Below, one piece after another: positions 5,230 to 6,903 of a stretch of 6,903 nucleotides of DNA. The notes beneath the pieces are model-generated. The model searched no databases, was not told the origin of the DNA, and worked only from the letters and a program-made list of their open reading frames with translations. The position numbers and the translations under genes are program-made. Numbering within the stretch: the first letter of the stretch is position 1; each line of letters opens with the position of its first letter. Source of the DNA: DTU089 sp002440045 (GTDB taxonomy: Bacteria; Bacillota; Clostridia; Oscillospirales; Acutalibacteraceae); the NCBI GenBank assembly GCA_937885695.1, contig CALABP010000079.1:1-6903 (forward strand). The letters run 5' to 3'.

Positions 5230-6030
5230 ATGGAAATCATACCGCTGAAAAAAGAAATATATGCGGGCAAAAAATTTACCGCGCGGTATAAGCATAAGAG
5301 GGTCGAACCCGGTCGCCCTAAAAGCTTTATTTTCCGTATCCTCGGGCGTTTTTCTCCTTGCAATACGAAAGTATTGCTGCGTCAAAGAAACACCCGACTT
5401 TTGGGAAGCTAAAACTTTTAGGGTGCTTCGCAGTTTTAAAACATCATATTTTTGTCGGTACAAGGAAAAAAACGAAGCAATGCTATCTCTTGCAAGGCTT
5501 TTTGACGCAGTAGCGGCGAAAAGAGGGCGTTTTAAAACCGTACCGTGTTCGACCCGCTTATGCTTAAGACGTGCGGCTATTATGACATTTGCGCCGTTGA
5601 CGGCGGCTTTAAAATAAGCTATGTTCCGTTTAAAGAGCCGATTGAAAAATCGTTTGACGATGTGTTTTTCGGCGAATGGCTTGAAGCCCCGATTGGTTTC
5701 GGCGCATTTGAAAACGGCGCGCTTATCGGGTTTTCGGAAGGCTCGTACGAAAGCTGGAACAACCGCTTCAGAATAAGCAATATTTGCGTGTTTGACAACT
5801 CTGCGCGCCGCCGCAGAATAGGAACGGCGCTTATAAAAGCGATGCAAACAGCGGCAGAAGAGTGCCATGCGCGAATGGTTGTTCTTGAAACGCAAACGTG
5901 CAACGAAAACGCAATTGCTTTTTATAAAAAGAACGGATTCGATATTATCGGTTTTGATTTGTATTCATATTCAAATGCCGACCGGGAGCGGCACGAGGTC
6001 AGGGTCGAAATGGGAAAAAAGTTGTTATAA
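5230..6030 (+). pseudogene. GNAT family N-acetyltransferase gene split by a 274-bp MITE-like insertion
   Basis: The gene starts at ATG 5230 with AAGGAG six bases upstream and reads MEIIPLKKEIYAGKKFTARY then Lys before the inserted element (5291-5564). It resumes with TCGYYDICAVDGGFKISYVP at 5569. Deleting the element and one target-site copy joins the halves in frame into a 174-residue GNAT protein. Motif A is ARRRRIGTALIKA, and LETQTCNENAIAFYKKNGFD is the C-terminal acetyl-CoA side; the ETQ..N..A..FY..GFD..GFD.Y pattern resembles streptothricin acetyltransferase-like GNATs. Through the element the original frame meets TAA at 5410 and further stops, so only a 60-residue N-terminal product arises from the native start. 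The C-terminal 154 residues stay open and could be translated from GTG 5545 or ATG 5560 inside the element, but neither has a ribosome binding site and the first strand would be lost. It is most likely inactive, recently so because the remainder is undamaged. Confidence 0.85.
5291..5564. mobile_element. MITE-like element with 23-bp terminal inverted repeats, inserted in a GNAT gene
   Basis: The ends are inverted repeats: 5291-5313 starts AGCATAAG.GGGTCGAAC, and the reverse complement of 5542-5564 matches it at 21 of 23 positions. The flanks repeat TA (5289-5290 and 5565-5566), or TAAG if the ambiguous AG belongs to the target. Inside are GCAATAC-GAAA-GTATTGC (5360-5377), CCCTAAAAG (5316-5324) paired with CTTTTAGGG (5415-5423), and CTGCGTCAAA (5377-5386) paired with TTTGACGCAG (5496-5505). 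No transposase is encoded, so it would need one in trans. TA duplications suggest an IS630/Tc1-mariner type source, an inference only. Insertion plus duplication totals 276 bases, a multiple of three. One frame (5261-5617) is open across the entire element, so it may appear in databases as spurious hypothetical proteins. Confidence 0.85.
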
Positions 6031-6065
6031 GAGCCGTTGGCGCGCGGCATTGCGCGCGAGCCGGC

Positions 6066-6085
6066 AGCTGTTAGCTGTTAGCTTG
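6066..6085. repeat. AGCTGTT heptamer repeat
   Basis: AGCTGTTAGCTGTTAGCTTG contains two full heptamers AGCTGTT and a partial third. It belongs to the TTAGCNN heptamer family seen again at 6236-6263 and, inverted, at 6729-6756. Confidence 0.6.
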
Positions 6086-6235
6086 TGTGACGGTAACTTC
6101 GTTTTATCATTTTTATATCGTTTTCTAATTCAGCCGTTGCGCGGCTTCGCCACGATTGTATTCCGCGTAAACGCGGAAAAATAAAGGAAAACGGCGTTGC
6201 CGTTTTGGCGGGCGGCAGGTTGCCGTGTTGAGCCG

Positions 6236-6263
6236 TTAGCTATTAGCTATCAGCCATTAGCCA
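6236..6263. repeat. TTAGCNN heptamer repeat, four units
   Basis: Four consecutive heptamers, TTAGCTA, TTAGCTA, TCAGCCA and TTAGCCA, lie at 6236-6263. Point changes keep the period of seven while the sequence drifts. The unit is the reverse complement of the GCTAANN heptamers at 6729-6756. Confidence 0.7.
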
Positions 6264-6287
6264 TTGTACCCGCTGCGCGGGAGCCGT

Positions 6288-6340
6288 GGGAACGCTTACG
6301 CGTTCCGGCGGGCGGCAGATTGCCGCCCCTACGGGAACGA
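6288..6340. repeat. 53-bp double-hairpin repeat, copy 1
   Basis: Two perfect hairpins form the unit: GGAACGC-TTAC-GCGTTCC and GGGCGGCA-GAT-TGCCGCCC, followed by CCTACGGGAACGA. It is identical to 6851-6903 except for one loop base (A here, G there), which lies in the second hairpin loop. No coding capacity. It resembles the REP-like palindromic elements scattered between genes in many bacteria. Confidence 0.88.
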
Positions 6341-6460
6341 TAGGAAAATCGGCGCGGAAAACGGTGGGTTTTTGCGTAGAAAAACCTTTATTGCGTGTTT
6401 ATTGACAGACAAACTATCGTGTCGGAATTAATCTGTAAACAATCAAATATTTTAAATGAC

Positions 6461-6566
6461 AACCCCCGTATTCGGACAAAACCTGTTCACGGGGTTGTAT
6501 TCTGTCAGCATAAATCAAACCATGCAAACGGAAAACATATCCGTTTACGGGGGTTATTTTAATTGT
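6461..6566 (+). promoter_or_regulatory. Candidate RNA switch: one CCCCC arm with two possible partners
   Basis: AACCCCCGT (6461-6469) can pair with ACGGGGTT (6489-6496, one bulge) or perfectly with ACGGGGGTT (6547-6555). Between them AAACGG (6526-6531) pairs with CCGTTT (6541-6546) right next to the second partner, and TATTTTAATT follows. Two mutually exclusive folds with a T-rich end resemble an attenuator or a small structured RNA. No gene follows in the window for it to control, and no good promoter is seen upstream, so the role is speculative. Confidence 0.3.
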
Positions 6567-6646
6567 AATTTTAAAAGGATAAGCCGCGGTTTTCGCTTCA
6601 TTAAAAACAACATACAATTATCAAAATATTTTTACACAACAAAGCC

Positions 6647-6675
6647 CTGTGAACGAAAAAATATTTCATTCACAG
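6647..6675. other. Imperfect 12-bp hairpin in AT-rich DNA
   Basis: CTGTGAACGAAA (6647-6658) pairs with TTTCATTCACAG (6664-6675) with one C/A mismatch, over a five-base loop AAATA. No T-run follows on either strand, so a classical terminator is doubtful. It could be a protein-binding palindrome or part of a structured RNA. Confidence 0.4.
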
Positions 6676-6728
6676 AGTTCGATTTATAACAATATGAAAA
6701 TGACAATATGCGAGTTGCCGCCAATCAG

Positions 6729-6756
6729 GCTAAAGGCTAAGAGCTAACAGCTACAG
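6729..6756. repeat. GCTAANN heptamer repeat, four units (inverted relative to 6236-6263)
   Basis: Four consecutive heptamers GCTAAAG, GCTAAGA, GCTAACA and GCTACAG occupy 6729-6756. They are the reverse-complement orientation of the TTAGCNN units at 6236-6263. The conserved GCTA part with variable last bases shows a strict period of seven. Confidence 0.7.
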
Positions 6757-6760
6757 TCTA

Positions 6761-6777
6761 CCCCGTAGGGGCGGCAG
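6761..6777. repeat. Inverted fragment of the 53-bp repeat
   Basis: CCCGTAGGGGCGGCA (6762-6776) is the exact reverse complement of the TGCCGCCCCTACGGG part of the 53-bp repeats at 6288-6340 and 6851-6903. Only this end of the repeat is present here. Confidence 0.75.
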
Positions 6778-6786
6778 GGATTTGAA

Positions 6787-6821
6787 GTAATAGGTAAGAA
6801 GTAAGAGGTAATAAGTAATTA
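6787..6821. repeat. GTAANNN heptamer repeat, five units
   Basis: Five consecutive heptamers with consensus GTAANNN (third variable base mostly A or G, e.g. GTAATAG, GTAAGAA) start at 6787, 6794, 6801, 6808 and 6815. The first unit GTAATAG also occurs in the tract at 425-431. It follows the inverted fragment of the 53-bp repeat and precedes the hairpin CCGCAC-GTT-GTGCGG (6826-6840). Confidence 0.75.
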
Positions 6822-6825
6822 TAAT

Positions 6826-6840
6826 CCGCACGTTGTGCGG
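6826..6840. repeat. Perfect mini-hairpin CCGCAC-GTT-GTGCGG
   Basis: A six-base-pair stem with a GTT loop, the same loop as in the hairpin at 6188-6206 but with an unrelated stem. It lies between the GTAANNN heptamers and copy 2 of the 53-bp repeat, and is part of the hairpin mosaic. Confidence 0.6.
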
Positions 6841-6850
6841 AAATGTTAAG

Positions 6851-6903
6851 GGGAACGCTTACGCGTTCCGGCGGGCGGCAGGTTGCCGCCCCTACGGGAA
6901 CGA
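6851..6903. repeat. 53-bp double-hairpin repeat, copy 2 (reaches the window end)
   Basis: Same as 6288-6340 with a single loop change (GGT instead of GAT in the second hairpin). Both stems are unchanged. The repeat reaches the last base of the window, so it may continue beyond it. Confidence 0.88.

Larger units (their letters stand above)
6031..6287. repeat. Intergenic hairpin mosaic downstream of the GNAT operon
   Basis: No gene is visible here. The stretch holds a chain of unrelated but similarly built perfect hairpins: GCGCGC/GCGCGC (6040-6057), TTCCGCG-TAAA-CGCGGAA (6161-6178), AAAACGGC-GTT-GCCGTTTT (6188-6206) and CCCGC-TGC-GCGGG (6269-6281). A shortened version of the 53-bp repeat core, GGCGGGCGGCAGGTTGCCG, lies at 6208-6226. 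None has a proper T-run, so no clear terminator for the GNAT operon is seen, though the stems may stall polymerase or protect RNA ends. Confidence 0.6.
6341..6720. other. AT-rich intergenic island with no convincing gene
   Basis: This stretch, between two repeat blocks, is clearly more AT-rich than its surroundings. No open frame has a ribosome binding site or recognisable protein features. It holds a hairpin GGTTTTT-GCGTAG-AAAAACC (6367-6386) followed by TTTATT, a set of alternative G/C-rich pairings at 6461-6555, and a longer imperfect hairpin at 6647-6675. An untranslated RNA or a decayed gene are both possible; I do not recognise any known RNA family. Confidence 0.5.

Noticed and set aside
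5291..5564. Self-splicing intron interrupting the GNAT gene
   Set aside because: The ends are inverted repeats with a target duplication, typical of a DNA transposon, and no group I or II core is visible.
5182..5895. Minus-strand open frame of 237 residues across the GNAT genes and the MITE
   Set aside because: No ribosome binding site, basic low-complexity content, and it crosses the insertion junctions; a shadow of the plus-strand genes.
6402..6431. TTGACA at 6402-6407 as a promoter for an RNA in the AT-rich island
   Set aside because: No acceptable -10 at 16-18 bases; the best hexamers there match TATAAT poorly.
6414..6689. Short open frames on both strands in the AT-rich island
   Set aside because: Neither has a ribosome binding site or recognisable protein, and they overlap each other and the pairing arms.
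6236..6821. CRISPR array
   Set aside because: Repeats are 7-bp tandem units or 53-bp palindromic units without regular unique spacers, and no cas gene is present.

Overview
The window looks like a chromosomal segment of a low- to moderate-GC Firmicute, most likely a gut-type Clostridia (Oscillospiraceae/Ruminococcaceae-like). The evidence is sigma-A style promoters, strong AGGAGG-type ribosome binding sites, a 5S rRNA of Gram-positive type and intergenic DNA rich in short hairpins and heptamer repeats. The assignment is by style only; no marker gene fixes the genus.

Layout. Bases 1-350 are a stable-RNA cluster: the 3' part of tRNA-Glu(CTC), a 5S rRNA, a perfect 20-bp palindrome, tRNA-Asn(GTT) and a strong intrinsic terminator. 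Bases 351-767 carry no gene but hold heptamer repeats, two promoter-like sequences and several hairpins leading into the next gene. Bases 768-2522 encode a macro-domain protein with a helical, HTH-like C-terminal half, then a small vWA-domain protein. Between them lies a terminator hairpin ending one base before the vWA ribosome binding site. Bases 2523-2762 hold a possible frameshifted remnant with Cys pairs. A bidirectional terminator follows at the convergent junction.

Bases 2825-3844 (minus strand) encode a ketopantoate reductase family protein (PanE/ApbA). It is divergent from a TetR regulator at 3995-4621, whose promoter is consensus and has a TetR-like operator filling the whole 17-bp spacer. 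Downstream in the same direction are a GNAT acetyltransferase (4658-5203) and a second GNAT gene (5230-6030). The second gene is split by a 274-bp MITE-like element with 23-bp terminal inverted repeats and a TA (or TAAG) target duplication; removing the element exactly restores a 174-residue GNAT reading frame.

Bases 6031-6903 contain no convincing gene. This is a mosaic of small perfect hairpins, heptamer repeats in both orientations, two near-identical copies of a 53-bp double-hairpin repeat, and an AT-rich island with mutually exclusive pairings.

How the genes may work together. The TetR regulator probably represses its own operon of acetyltransferases, and possibly panE. The macro and vWA genes look like one unit whose second gene has its own conditional expression signal; their joint role (ADP-ribose signalling or stress response) is inference. 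The most notable points are the MITE-split GNAT gene, the terminator/promoter overlap before the vWA gene, and the heptamer and hairpin repeats.
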